Source: Aminipila sp963524205
GTDB lineage: Bacteria; Bacillota; Clostridia; Peptostreptococcales; Anaerovoracaceae
Assembly (NCBI GenBank): GCA_963524205.1
Contig: CAURED010000017.1
Coordinates: forward strand, 1 to 64,000
Direction of reading: 5' to 3'
DNA length: 64,000 nucleotides
The notes beneath the pieces are model-generated. The model was given only the letters and a program-made list of their open reading frames with translations. It made no database searches and had not been told where the DNA came from. Both the position numbers and the translations under genes were made by a program. Positions 44,958-53,285 of the stretch are shown here, piece after piece (positions within the stretch are counted from its first letter, which is position 1; each line of letters opens with the position of its first letter).

Positions 44958-45734
44958 TCACCCCATTAATTTTGCTATCTGAATAATAGCATTAAATAAG
45001 TCTTCAATCATTCCCTCTACAAAAGACATGGTTGGCGTAAAGATTATAATTAAAAATACGAATCCAACAAATATCTTTGCCTGTATATTTATCATAATCA
45101 CATTGATTTGTGGAATATTTCTCATCAATATTCCAAATCCCATTTCTATGAAAAATTGAAGCGCTATCATAGGCATTGCAAGCTTAAGTCCTAAAACTGT
45201 GCACTGACAGAATACCGAAATCATGCTGGCTGCCACATCACTTCCCAGTAAAACATGACCATATGGAATAACCTTTTCTAAATCTAAAAATAACTTAAAC
45301 AAAGTCAGATGACCATTTACCGAAAAAAACATAAACATAAACAATATGTTATAAAATGTTGCATTTAGTGACATGGAAACATTGCTGGCCGGGTCGTATA
45401 CTTTTGACATAGATAAACCCATCTGCATGTCAATAATTTCACCACCAAGTATAATAATATATGAAAAAAGGCTTACAACGAAGCCTATAACAAAGCCAAC
45501 GCAGAATTCCTTTAATGCAAGCATAATATATTCTACAGTGGAATTAATTACGCCAATGGTCGAAATATCTGAATAGGAGTATATAAGGATTGCAAGCATC
45601 AGAGCTATGCCCGTTTTCATCATTGTTGGAACAGTTTTTCTCCCTAATATAGGGTTAAATGCTATACAACCCATCATTCTCATAAAAATCAATCCAAAGG
45701 CTATTAAATTGTCAATTCCTAAAAGTTGCTGCAT
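44958..45734 (-). CDS. fliR: flagellar export apparatus protein FliR
   Basis: FliR is a core membrane protein of the export channel, forming the helical export gate with FliP and FliQ. The 258 residues are normal, with six or so hydrophobic segments. Typical motifs are FGLIFMRMMGCIAFNPILGR near the N-terminus, AIQF-like IALQFFIEMGFGILMRNIPQ and INVIMINIQAKIFVGF. ATG 45734 lies 3 bp after fliQ. The conserved order fliO-fliP-fliQ-fliR-flhB supports the assignment. Confidence 0.95.
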   Translation of the reverse strand: MQQLLGIDNLIAFGLIFMRMMGCIAFNPILGRKTVPTMMKTGIALMLAILIYSYSDISTIGVINSTVEYIMLALKEFCVGFVIGFVVSLFSYIIILGGEIIDMQMGLSMSKVYDPASNVSMSLNATFYNILFMFMFFSVNGHLTLFKLFLDLEKVIPYGHVLLGSDVAASMISVFCQCTVLGLKLAMPMIALQFFIEMGFGILMRNIPQINVIMINIQAKIFVGFVFLIIIFTPTMSFVEGMIEDLFNAIIQIAKLMG

Positions 45735-45737
45735 GTT

Positions 45738-46004
45738 TTATAACTCCAGCATGGTAGCAAAAATAGCTTTCGTAAAATCTACCATCGTTGCCATAATCCA
45801 CGAACCTGACATAACTAAAATGATACCAATGATAAAAAGCTTTGGTACAAAAGTAATAGTCTGCTCCTGAATGGACGTAGCAGCTTGAAATATGGCAATG
45901 ACAAGGCCCACAGCCATACTAATTAAAAGTATTGGCGCGGAAACCTTAGCAGCTACCATTACAGCTGTCTGCAACATATCAAAAATTGGTGTATATGATT
46001 CCAT
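45738..46004 (-). CDS. fliQ: flagellar export apparatus protein FliQ
   Basis: A small export-gate membrane protein of 88 residues with two hydrophobic helices (APILLISMAVGLVIAIFQAA and VPKLFIIGIILVMSGSWIMA) joined by the conserved TSIQEQTITFVPK loop. The length and hairpin topology are those of FliQ. It sits between fliP and fliR in the usual order, with 28 bp to fliP. ATG 46004 follows ACGGAGGCAAAA. Confidence 0.95.
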   Translation of the reverse strand: MESYTPIFDMLQTAVMVAAKVSAPILLISMAVGLVIAIFQAATSIQEQTITFVPKLFIIGIILVMSGSWIMATMVDFTKAIFATMLEL

Positions 46005-46032
46005 TTTTGCCTCCGTCTAAAAAAATAACTCG

Positions 46033-46689
46033 TCAGTTAAAACTGCTTACCAAAGTGCTGAAAAGCAGCTCCCATCCATTTACAACTACAAATAACAATA
46101 GTTTAAACGGCGTAGAAATCATCGAAGGCGGCAGCATAACCATACCCATTGACATAAGCACACTGGCCACAATGATATCGATTACCAAGAAAGGTATATA
46201 AAGTAAAAATCCCATAAGAAAAGCACGGCTAAGTTCACTAGTCATAAATGCTGGAATTACTATATGCATAGGAATCTCCATTAAATTCTTAGGTCTCTTC
46301 ATATCTGCAAAATTTAAAAATACATTCAAAGAATCTATTTTGGTCTGTTTTAACATAAACTTCTTCAGAGGCACAGACGCGTTGTCTATGGCCTGTTGCT
46401 GGGTTATCAAATCTGATTTATAAGGCTCATATGCATTTTGATTTATATCTGATATGACAGGCTGCATTATAAATAAAGATAAAAATAGTGCAATACCAAT
46501 AATAACAGTATTTGGTGGTGTCTGCTGAAGACCCAAAGCATTTCGCAAAAGCGAAAGGACTATGACTATTCTTGTGAAACAAGTCATCATAATCAATATA
46601 GACGGCAACAAAGCAATTAGCGTCAGGAGCGTTAATATCTCCAGTGTCTGCATGCCTGTTCCGTTTATTGAAAGAATTGAATCAGTCAT
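46033..46689 (-). CDS. fliP: flagellar export apparatus protein FliP
   Basis: FliP forms the pentameric core of the export gate. At 218 residues it is slightly shorter than the enteric protein and seems to lack a long cleaved signal peptide. Family motifs are ILMMTCFTRIVIVLSLLRNA, LGLQQTPPNTVIIGIALFLS and the C-terminal SMGMVMLPPSMISTPFKLLL. Four hydrophobic segments are visible. It follows fliO by 19 bp and precedes fliQ. Confidence 0.96.
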   Translation of the reverse strand: MTDSILSINGTGMQTLEILTLLTLIALLPSILIMMTCFTRIVIVLSLLRNALGLQQTPPNTVIIGIALFLSLFIMQPVISDINQNAYEPYKSDLITQQQAIDNASVPLKKFMLKQTKIDSLNVFLNFADMKRPKNLMEIPMHIVIPAFMTSELSRAFLMGFLLYIPFLVIDIIVASVLMSMGMVMLPPSMISTPFKLLLFVVVNGWELLFSTLVSSFN

Positions 46690-46708
46690 TTAACTATACC
46701 TTATTTCC

Positions 46709-47071
46709 TTAATTATCTTTTTTGTTCATGTGCTTTTGTAATGCACTCTTAAAAGATACAACTTGCTGAAGCGGTGTAGGCTGAATGCCAGCTTCCATTT
46801 CGATTAGTTCATCTCCTGAAAGTTCCTTTATAATTTGAACATTTTGGGAAGTAACTCCTGTCAAATAATAGCTATCACCTATTTGAACAATCATCATCAT
46901 TTTATCCTGTCCCAGCATCATTCTGTCAACCACTCGCATATATCTAGTCCCGCTCATCTTACTAGCACCTAAAGCTACATACTTACTAAATATGTAGCTT
47001 AAATAGATGACAGCAACAACTGCCAATAATGCCAGTATTAATGGTATAATAGTACCTAAAATTCTAATCAC
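46709..47071 (-). CDS. fliO: flagellar biosynthetic protein FliO
   Basis: Protein of about 120 residues with one N-terminal membrane helix (IIPLILALLAVVAVIYLSYI) and a small cytoplasmic part (RVVDRMMLGQDKMMMIVQIG, YYLTGVTSQNVQIIKEL). This is the FliO pattern. FliO helps FliP assemble into the export gate. The 5' end is uncertain: the annotated start is GTG 47071, which overlaps the AAGGAG sequence, so a rare start a codon or two later is possible. It lies between cheY and fliP, the expected place. Confidence 0.88.
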   Translation of the reverse strand: MIRILGTIIPLILALLAVVAVIYLSYIFSKYVALGASKMSGTRYMRVVDRMMLGQDKMMMIVQIGDSYYLTGVTSQNVQIIKELSGDELIEMEAGIQPTPLQQVVSFKSALQKHMNKKDN

Positions 47072-47082
47072 TCCTTAGACGA

Positions 47083-47448
47083 CTAAGCCTGTGGTAAAAC
47101 CGCAGATACAGTCTTTAATATTCTATCTGGCTTGAATGGCTTAACAATAAAATCCTTCGCTCCAAGCTTGATAGCTTCTATAACCATTGCTTCTTGACCC
47201 ATTGCAGAACACATAACTACCTTAGCGTCAGGATGTTTCCCTGTAATAATCTTTAAAGCTTCCAATCCATCCATATTAGGCATAGTAATATCCATAATAA
47301 CTAAATCCGGTTTAATCTCTTCATACTTATCAACAGCCTGAGCTCCGTCTCCAGCTTCATATAAATCTGTATAACCATTCTTTGACAGAGTGTCTTTAAT
47401 CATCATACGCATAAATGCAGCATCATCAACTAACAAAATCTTTGCCAT
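47083..47448 (-). CDS. cheY: chemotaxis response regulator CheY
   Basis: A single receiver domain of 121 residues. ATG 47448 follows AAAGAGGTAAAAAA; the upstream in-frame ATG at 47472 lacks a site. The acidic pair is in ILLVDDAAFMR, the phospho-acceptor Asp in LVIMDITMPNMDG, the conserved Ser/Thr near VVMCSAMGQ and the Lys in DFIVKPF. CheA phosphorylates it. CheY-P then binds the switch proteins FliM and FliY, encoded just upstream, and FliY can remove the phosphate. The location between fliY and fliO is usual in Firmicutes. Confidence 0.95.
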   Translation of the reverse strand: MAKILLVDDAAFMRMMIKDTLSKNGYTDLYEAGDGAQAVDKYEEIKPDLVIMDITMPNMDGLEALKIITGKHPDAKVVMCSAMGQEAMVIEAIKLGAKDFIVKPFKPDRILKTVSAVLPQA

Positions 47449-47520
47449 TTTTTTACCTCTTTCTTTTATCAAGCACCTTAAAAATACTATAGCTTCTTAT
47501 TTATTTTACTTATTTTAAAT

Positions 47521-48696
47521 CTACAAACTGTTTATTATCTCAGCCTTTTTGATTACCTCAGTGATTCTTACGCCAAAATTATCATCAACTACTACAACAT
47601 CGCCTTTTGCGATACACTGACCGTTAACATATACATCAACCTGGTCCCCTGCTAATTTATCTAAAACTACTAATGAGCCTTGTCCGAATTCTAGTATTTC
47701 TTTTACAAGTTTCTTAGTTCTTCCAATTTCAACGGACACCTGAAGTGGGACTTTCATGATTAAATCAAGATTTGTTCCCGCCTCAGCAGGTGTAATTTCA
47801 AAATTCTGCTGTATAGGCTGCACATTTATTAATCTAGGATCTCTAGAATATTGTGGCTGTGCATACATTTGCTGTGGATACCCTTGCTGTGGATACCCTT
47901 GCATTGGCATACCTTGCGGTTGCATCTGTTGTTGTGGTGGAGCCTGCGCAGGAGCTGTCGCATTGACCGCTGCATTTGCTGCCCCAGCTATCATTTGATT
48001 AATATCTTCTTGAGACAATTCACCATGTCCTGATGCCTCAGGACTAACCTGCACAGACTCTGTTACAGGCTTTGCTTCATTAGAACTATTGTCGCCATCC
48101 ATAAATCCAAAGGATGCTATTAGTTTTTTGCATAGATCTATTGAAAGCATCGTGATGAACTTACTGGAGAAAGTATCTTCGATTTCAATGTTAAAATATA
48201 CTTCAACCATAGGTTCATCTGCACTGAAATATTTTTCCTTAAATGCTTCCGGATCTTCAACTTCAAAGGCCACAGGCGTTGATATATTCACCATGGTGCC
48301 TATTACATCTGCTAATGCAGTTGCTGAAGCTCCCATCATCTGGTTCATCAGTTCACAAACAGCACTTAATGAAAGTTCATCCAGTTCAAAAGTTTCTGCA
48401 TCAATTTCGGTGTACATAAGTATTTCCAAAATTTTTCTAACATCATCTTTCCTTAGCAGTAACAAATTGTTCCCACTAAGTCCAGTTACATATGTAATTT
48501 CAACCCCAACAGCAGGTTCTACTTCGCTTATTTCAAACTCTTCGTAGTTTCTGACTTTTACATTAGGAGTTGTAATTGTAACCTTTCTCCCTAGCATATC
48601 TGACATGGCAGTTGCTGAAGATCCTAAACTTATATTTAGTATTTCACCAATGCCATCTATCTCCATGGGGGTAAAATAATTATTATTATCGCTCAT
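47521..48696 (-). CDS. fliY: flagellar switch protein and CheY-P phosphatase FliY
   Basis: Protein of 391 residues combining a CheC-type phosphatase with a FliN switch domain. The N-terminal part (about 1-200) holds both CheC active-site motifs of the ExxN type, in DGIGEILNISLG and AVCELMNQMMGAS. Both key Glu/Asn pairs are intact, so CheY-P dephosphorylation at the motor is likely. A Gln/Pro/Met-rich linker (PPQQQMQPQGMPMQGYPQQG) follows at about 245-290. The FliN domain ends the protein (VSVEIGRTKKLVKEILEFGQ, GDVVVVDDNFGVRITEV). ATG 48696 follows AGAGGTGATAT. It replaces a separate fliN, which is absent. Confidence 0.95.
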   Translation of the reverse strand: MSDNNNYFTPMEIDGIGEILNISLGSSATAMSDMLGRKVTITTPNVKVRNYEEFEISEVEPAVGVEITYVTGLSGNNLLLLRKDDVRKILEILMYTEIDAETFELDELSLSAVCELMNQMMGASATALADVIGTMVNISTPVAFEVEDPEAFKEKYFSADEPMVEVYFNIEIEDTFSSKFITMLSIDLCKKLIASFGFMDGDNSSNEAKPVTESVQVSPEASGHGELSQEDINQMIAGAANAAVNATAPAQAPPQQQMQPQGMPMQGYPQQGYPQQMYAQPQYSRDPRLINVQPIQQNFEITPAEAGTNLDLIMKVPLQVSVEIGRTKKLVKEILEFGQGSLVVLDKLAGDQVDVYVNGQCIAKGDVVVVDDNFGVRITEVIKKAEIINSL

Positions 48697-48711
48697 ATAT
48701 CACCTCTGCTA

Positions 48712-49719
48712 TTACCGGGTTATTGTTGTTCCGGTTATCTTAACTGCAACACTGCCTTTCTTTTCTCCAAGACGGCCTTTATACCATGGTTTATCTTCTA
48801 TGTATACAGCCACCTCTGAGTCTTTCGGCTTTCTTAAATTTATAACATCTCCAGGCTTTAATGAATATACATCTTCTAACAGGATACTTGCTTCTCCTAA
48901 AAATGCACGGAGTTCCAATTGGGAATCCTTTAGGCTGTCTAGAATTTCTTCTCTAGAGAAATCATCCTGATGCTCTCTCTTTCTCCCCGAAATATTGGCC
49001 TGGTCTGCTAGCTTAAATACATCCTCCATGATTCCACCTGGAATGCAGATATTGAAAGTTCCTGTAGTACCTTTTATTTCCATGTTTAAAACAACAATTA
49101 CTACAATTTCATCTGCCTGAATGCTTTGAATCAATCTAGGATTAGTTTCTATTTTATCAAATTTGAAAGCCACATCAAAATAGCTCTGCCATGATTCCTC
49201 CATTATAGGCAGTAAATGAACCATAACATTTTCAAAAAGTGATATTTCTATGTCTGTAAAGCCTCCATCAGCATCAAGACCGTCAGCGTCCCCTGTTCCT
49301 CCAATCATTCTATCGATAAGTGCATATATTATAGAATTACTCATCTGAATCATCAATGTCTCTGAATCACCTTTTCCATTGTTTACTGATCCATCTACCA
49401 TCGCTACTATATCATTCTCTGATAAAGCATTGTTAAATTCAAAATACTTTTGTTCTTCTATATCCACCATCTCAACTTGGCAGGAAAGGCGCATCATACT
49501 TGTTAAATATGATGACATTACTCTTGCAAAATTCTCATACACACTAAATACTAACTTTAGTCTATCTCTTGTGAATTTTTTAGGAGTCTTAAAGTCATAT
49601 TTTTTTATTTTCCTGGTTTCTTCTTCCTCAATTAGCTTTTCTTCCTCAGCTACCGCTTCTGGAGAACTTAGAGAATTGAGCAAGGCGTCAATTTGACTTT
49701 GTGATAATACGTCAGCCAT
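48712..49719 (-). CDS. fliM: flagellar motor switch protein FliM
   Basis: FliM is the middle C-ring protein that receives CheY-P and sets rotation direction. It has 335 residues. The N-terminal CheY-binding peptide LSQSQIDALLNSL is intact. A charged linker follows, then the CheC-like middle domain (FARVMSSYLTSMMRLSCQVE, GGTGDADGLDADGGFTDIEI). The C-terminal FliN-like domain has LRAFLGEASILLEDVYSLKP and GDVINLRKPKDSEVAVYIED. It is adjacent to fliY downstream and motB upstream. The fliL gene that normally lies in front of fliM in Firmicutes is missing here. Confidence 0.96.
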   Translation of the reverse strand: MADVLSQSQIDALLNSLSSPEAVAEEEKLIEEEETRKIKKYDFKTPKKFTRDRLKLVFSVYENFARVMSSYLTSMMRLSCQVEMVDIEEQKYFEFNNALSENDIVAMVDGSVNNGKGDSETLMIQMSNSIIYALIDRMIGGTGDADGLDADGGFTDIEISLFENVMVHLLPIMEESWQSYFDVAFKFDKIETNPRLIQSIQADEIVVIVVLNMEIKGTTGTFNICIPGGIMEDVFKLADQANISGRKREHQDDFSREEILDSLKDSQLELRAFLGEASILLEDVYSLKPGDVINLRKPKDSEVAVYIEDKPWYKGRLGEKKGSVAVKITGTTITR

Positions 49720-49743
49720 CTAAATCTCCTATTTTTTATAACT

Positions 49744-50586
49744 TTAGACCTCTTCTTCTGTCACTGGATTCTTAGGTTCTGTATTCTGATCTTGTTTTGG
49801 CTCAGTGCTTTCTTCTGAGCTTTCATCGATTTTGTCATAAACCTCATCCAAAGTATATTTTGTTGCATCGCTTTTAGCTATATAAATTTCTACACGTCTA
49901 TTTTTTGCTCTATCTGCTTCTGTTACGAAGGAAGCAATAGGGTAATGCTGCCCATAGCCCATTGAAAACAGTTTTTTACCATCAACTAAATTTTTAGTTT
50001 CTATGTACACCAAAACCTGAGTTGCTCTATTTGATGACAAAAATCGATCACCCTCTATGGGGTTAGGCCTATTGGGATCCGCCTGGTTGGTATGCCCCAT
50101 GACCCTGATTTCACCAACCTGATCCGCTACTGGGGTAATCGCATTACAAAGCACATCAAGAATGTCTTTTCCCTCTTGTCTTAATATATAGCTGTCTCCA
50201 TTAAAGAAAATATTATTTCTAAATATTATAAAAGTAAAATCTTTACCTTTTTTAACTTCGATGCTCTCTTCCAGATTATTGTCCTCTACAAATTTTTTCA
50301 TAGACCAAAAGATCTGATCAAAGCTTTCTTCATCTGTCATCAAGCCGCCGGCTTTTTGCCCAACAGCTTGTTCTCCTATTTGTTCACCAGGATCCTCCTG
50401 TACCAGCTGGCTAATATTTTCTGCATTTGCAGGATTAAAACTTTTTACAACCATAATCCATTTTTGCGCATCTACAGTAGAAATAGAAAACAATAATACG
50501 AAAAAACACAATAATAAGGTTACCATATCCCCATAAGTGTCCATCCAGTTATTCTTAGGAGATTCATGCTTTTTTTGGTTAGCCAT
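49744..50586 (-). CDS. motB: motor stator protein MotB
   Basis: MotB is the peptidoglycan-anchored half of the stator. It has 280 residues. One N-terminal membrane helix follows the plug-side motif TYGDMVTLLLCFFVLLFSIS, and Asp20 is the proton- or ion-binding residue. The periplasmic OmpA-like domain contains GEIRVMGHTNQADPN, SSNRATQVLVYIE and AKNRRVEIYIA. The C-terminus is Glu/Pro/Thr-rich. Ion type (H+ or Na+) cannot be decided from sequence with confidence. ATG 50586 follows AAAGGAGGATAGT. It forms the stator with MotA, 52 bp upstream. Confidence 0.95.
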   Translation of the reverse strand: MANQKKHESPKNNWMDTYGDMVTLLLCFFVLLFSISTVDAQKWIMVVKSFNPANAENISQLVQEDPGEQIGEQAVGQKAGGLMTDEESFDQIFWSMKKFVEDNNLEESIEVKKGKDFTFIIFRNNIFFNGDSYILRQEGKDILDVLCNAITPVADQVGEIRVMGHTNQADPNRPNPIEGDRFLSSNRATQVLVYIETKNLVDGKKLFSMGYGQHYPIASFVTEADRAKNRRVEIYIAKSDATKYTLDEVYDKIDESSEESTEPKQDQNTEPKNPVTEEEV

Positions 50587-50638
50587 ACTATCCTCCTTTA
50601 CTGTTGTGCCTCAAATCTTAAATATATGTAAATCCCAA

Positions 50639-51421
50639 TTATTGAGTTGATTCAGATAAATCCGCTTTATCTCCCTCTGATAAATAGGAAATTAATTTCT
50701 CTCTAATAAACTTTGGATTCTCTCCTGATTGGATAGACAAAATTCCTTCTACAATCATCTGCTTGCATAACATCTCTTCCGCATGTCGTACCTTTAGCTT
50801 ATTTGCAATAGGGAAAAATATTACATTAGCAAGAAATGAACCGTAAAAGGTAGTAATAAGTGCTATCCCCATATTAGGCCCAATATCCCCTACACCGCCG
50901 CCTTCTATATCAAGGCCTTTAAGCATGTTAATCAATCCTATCAATGTACCTATCATACCAAAAGCAGGACAGGTACCTGCCGCCATCTCATAAAATCCAA
51001 AATTTTTAGCATGTCTTTCATCCAAATAATTCAATTCTTCTTCCATCAACTGCTTTACCTTATCGGAATCAATGGCATCTACAATCAAAAGAACGCTATC
51101 CTTTAAAAAAGTATCCTCCAATTCCTCAGCTCTTGCTTCCAAAGATAGTAAACCATTTTTTCTTGCAGACTGAGCCAAGTCTACCAAAACCTCAATATAT
51201 TGTTTAGGGTCATATTTTTTGCCACTTGTGACAATTTTAAAATGCTTAGGAATATCTTTTAACACTTCCCCAGGCGCCGAGGCCACCATAACCGATAGGG
51301 TTCCTCCCAAGGTGATTGCCAAGCTGGCGGGGTCAAGAAAGTTTCCGATGTTGCCAAGACCTATCCCAAAAATAATAAGTCCACATCCTGATATTATTCC
51401 TAATATAGTAGCTATATCCAT
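50639..51421 (-). CDS. motA: motor stator protein MotA
   Basis: MotA is the membrane half of the stator, whose cytoplasmic loop pushes on FliG. It has 260 residues and four hydrophobic segments: LGIISGCGLIIFGIGLGNIG, LAITLGGTLSVMVASAPG, PAFGMIGTLIGLINMLKGL and GPNMGIALITTFYGSFLANV. The long cytoplasmic loop between segments 2 and 3 carries basic and acidic residues expected to meet FliG. ATG 51421 follows ATAGGAGAAGCAA. It lies between flbD and motB inside the basal-body operon rather than in a separate mot operon. Confidence 0.95.
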   Translation of the reverse strand: MDIATILGIISGCGLIIFGIGLGNIGNFLDPASLAITLGGTLSVMVASAPGEVLKDIPKHFKIVTSGKKYDPKQYIEVLVDLAQSARKNGLLSLEARAEELEDTFLKDSVLLIVDAIDSDKVKQLMEEELNYLDERHAKNFGFYEMAAGTCPAFGMIGTLIGLINMLKGLDIEGGGVGDIGPNMGIALITTFYGSFLANVIFFPIANKLKVRHAEEMLCKQMIVEGILSIQSGENPKFIREKLISYLSEGDKADLSESTQ

Positions 51422-51443
51422 TTGCTTCTCCTATGTAGATACA

Positions 51444-51689
51444 CTAACGATTTTCGTTTTGTTCAGCCATTTCTGCTAAACGCCTTTTTGCCTTCAAGTA
51501 ACTCTCTTTATCTGCTACTCTGGCATTAAACTCTGTAATTCTATCAATTATTTCATCAAAGGTTTCCTTAACTATATAATAATCTTTATTGGTTAAAACC
51601 ACCTTTGACTCAGGTATTGATTCAATCATCTCAATTTGCGTATGGTTTAACAGAAACTCTACTCCATTTAACTTTGTAAGTTTTATCAT
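51444..51689 (-). CDS. flbD: FlbD-family flagellar protein
   Basis: A small protein of 81 residues belonging to the FlbD family, characterised by MIKLTKLNGVEFLLNHTQIE and SIPESKVVLTNKDYYIVKET. It is found next to flgE in most Firmicute flagellar operons. Its exact function is unproven; it is not related to the sigma-54 regulator FlbD of Caulobacter. The C-terminus is a charged helix (YLKAKRRLAEMAEQNENR). It lies between flgE and motA, which supports the call. Confidence 0.88.
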   Translation of the reverse strand: MIKLTKLNGVEFLLNHTQIEMIESIPESKVVLTNKDYYIVKETFDEIIDRITEFNARVADKESYLKAKRRLAEMAEQNENR

Positions 51690-51754
51690 TTTATCCCACT
51701 CACTCCACTACATTGCATGAAGGAGCCTGGTTAGCTCCTCCATGCTTTATTTAA

Positions 51755-52708
51755 CTATCTTTTCAGATTAACTAGTTCTTCAAGCATTGTATCAGTTACT
51801 GTAATAATTCTAGTATTTGCCTGGAAACCTCTCTGTGTAGTAATCATATCTGTAAATTCTTTTGATAAATCTACATTTGACATTTCCAAACATCCGGACT
51901 CTATTGTACCTGTAGAATTCTGTCCAGATGGATTTACTGTTATTATACCCGTATTTGCCTTTGCTGTATAATACGAATTTTCCCCTCTTTCAAGAGCATT
52001 TGGATTAGGAACGTTAGCCATTGCAATCTTTCCAATTAAGATAGATTTATCTTCGTCGTTGGTTCCTACTATGCTTCCGTCTTTACCAATAGTAATGTTC
52101 TTCAATTCCATGGGCTCATACTTGTCAGCATCTGCGTTCTTACTGGGTATTTTAAGAGCTGTAACTGCATCCATTTTTAATGAATATTCATTTTTAGTAG
52201 CGTCGTATGCACTTGTAAAACCATATACCATTCTACCATTGGAATCAACTAAATTTCCTGATCCATCAAAATTGAATATGCCAACTCTTGTAAGACTTAG
52301 TGCCGAAACGTCCGTTTGATTTACTTCTCCTAATTTTCCAGCTTCAGTTCCAACCTTAAGCCCCGTCACTCCATCTTTTTCAGTGGGTTTAGAACCTACA
52401 AGGAAAAAACCATTTCCTACAATCATGCAATCTGTCGGATTATCTGTAGTAGCCGTTCCTCCCCCAGTCATAAGAGAATCGATTGAACCAATCTTCGATC
52501 CGTAACCTAGCTGTGAAGGATTTGTACCCCCATATTTATCTCCTGCATTGCCAGCACCTGATGATGTTGAATAAAATACATCTCTAAAAGTTGCTCTTGC
52601 AGCCTTGTACCCATATGTATTAACATTGGCGATATTATTACTTATAACATCCATCTTGGCTTGATGAGCACGAAGCCCCGCTACTGCAGCAAACATCGAT
52701 TTAACCAT
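51755..52708 (-). CDS. flgE: flagellar hook protein FlgE
   Basis: This is the hook subunit. The N-terminus MVKSMFAAVAGLRAHQAKMD with VISNNIANVNTYGYKAARAT is typical, as is the C-terminus VDLSKEFTDMITTQRGFQAN followed by TRIITVTDTMLEELVNLKR. The product has 317 residues, short beside the 400 or more common in FlgE, so the outer domains must be small. The pattern of a GSQLGYGSKIGS-like segment (PSQLGYGSKIGSIDS) and MIVGNGFFLV confirms the hook/basal-body family. ATG 52708 follows GAAGGAGAAAATAG. A scaffold FlgD gene and a TIGR02530 gene lie upstream, in the usual order. Confidence 0.93.
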   Translation of the reverse strand: MVKSMFAAVAGLRAHQAKMDVISNNIANVNTYGYKAARATFRDVFYSTSSGAGNAGDKYGGTNPSQLGYGSKIGSIDSLMTGGGTATTDNPTDCMIVGNGFFLVGSKPTEKDGVTGLKVGTEAGKLGEVNQTDVSALSLTRVGIFNFDGSGNLVDSNGRMVYGFTSAYDATKNEYSLKMDAVTALKIPSKNADADKYEPMELKNITIGKDGSIVGTNDEDKSILIGKIAMANVPNPNALERGENSYYTAKANTGIITVNPSGQNSTGTIESGCLEMSNVDLSKEFTDMITTQRGFQANTRIITVTDTMLEELVNLKR

Positions 52709-52820
52709 CTATTTTCTCCTTCCAGAACCGTGCCGAGATATATCAGTCCACATATCTCATAACCTCCATAAATGGTCCAGTTATTTATTTCACGGTCTTA
52801 TTAAATTGTTTATTTACGAT

Positions 52821-53249
52821 TTACAGTATCACTGCGCTGTCTATGTTTGTAAACACATTTTCTCTCATTTCACTGCCAGTCATGGTTGTAACCACTGTTT
52901 TATTTGGCACGTTTACGATAAATGCATTCATTGAATCAAATATAACCACATCCTTAGCCCCTTTTGCATCTGCCTTTTTAACGGCTGCATTTAGGTCATC
53001 CATCAGTTCTGGTGTTAATTCAATCCCTCTTTGTGTAACTCTCTCCTGAGCATGCTTTGAGAACTGCAGCCCCTGATTTTTATCTACGCCACTATTTTTA
53101 TCAAGCTGTTCTTTTAAGAGAGTTCCAAAATCTGCGCCTATTGGTGTAGTTCCTGTATTGCGATTTAAACTGTTAACGCTGTTTACGTTTCTTCCACCTA
53201 CCAATTGATTAATATTTTGATAGTTATTTCCTACCTTAATATCAGCCAT
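52821..53249 (-). CDS. TIGR02530-family flagellar operon protein
   Basis: Protein of about 142 residues matching the conserved flagellar operon protein family TIGR02530, found between flgD and flgE in Firmicutes. The diagnostic block is FSKHAQERVTQRGIELTPEL, followed by VVIFDSMNAFIVNVPNKTVV and MTGSEMRENVFTNID. The N-terminal 60 residues are polar. ATG 53249 follows AGGGAGGTGCTGAAA and is preferred over GTG 53258 inside that site. Its function is unknown, though the location next to flgD and flgE suggests hook assembly. Confidence 0.88.
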   Translation of the reverse strand: MADIKVGNNYQNINQLVGGRNVNSVNSLNRNTGTTPIGADFGTLLKEQLDKNSGVDKNQGLQFSKHAQERVTQRGIELTPELMDDLNAAVKKADAKGAKDVVIFDSMNAFIVNVPNKTVVTTMTGSEMRENVFTNIDSAVIL

Positions 53250-53285
53250 TTTCAGCACCTCCCTATCCTGTTTTTTTCACTTGCT

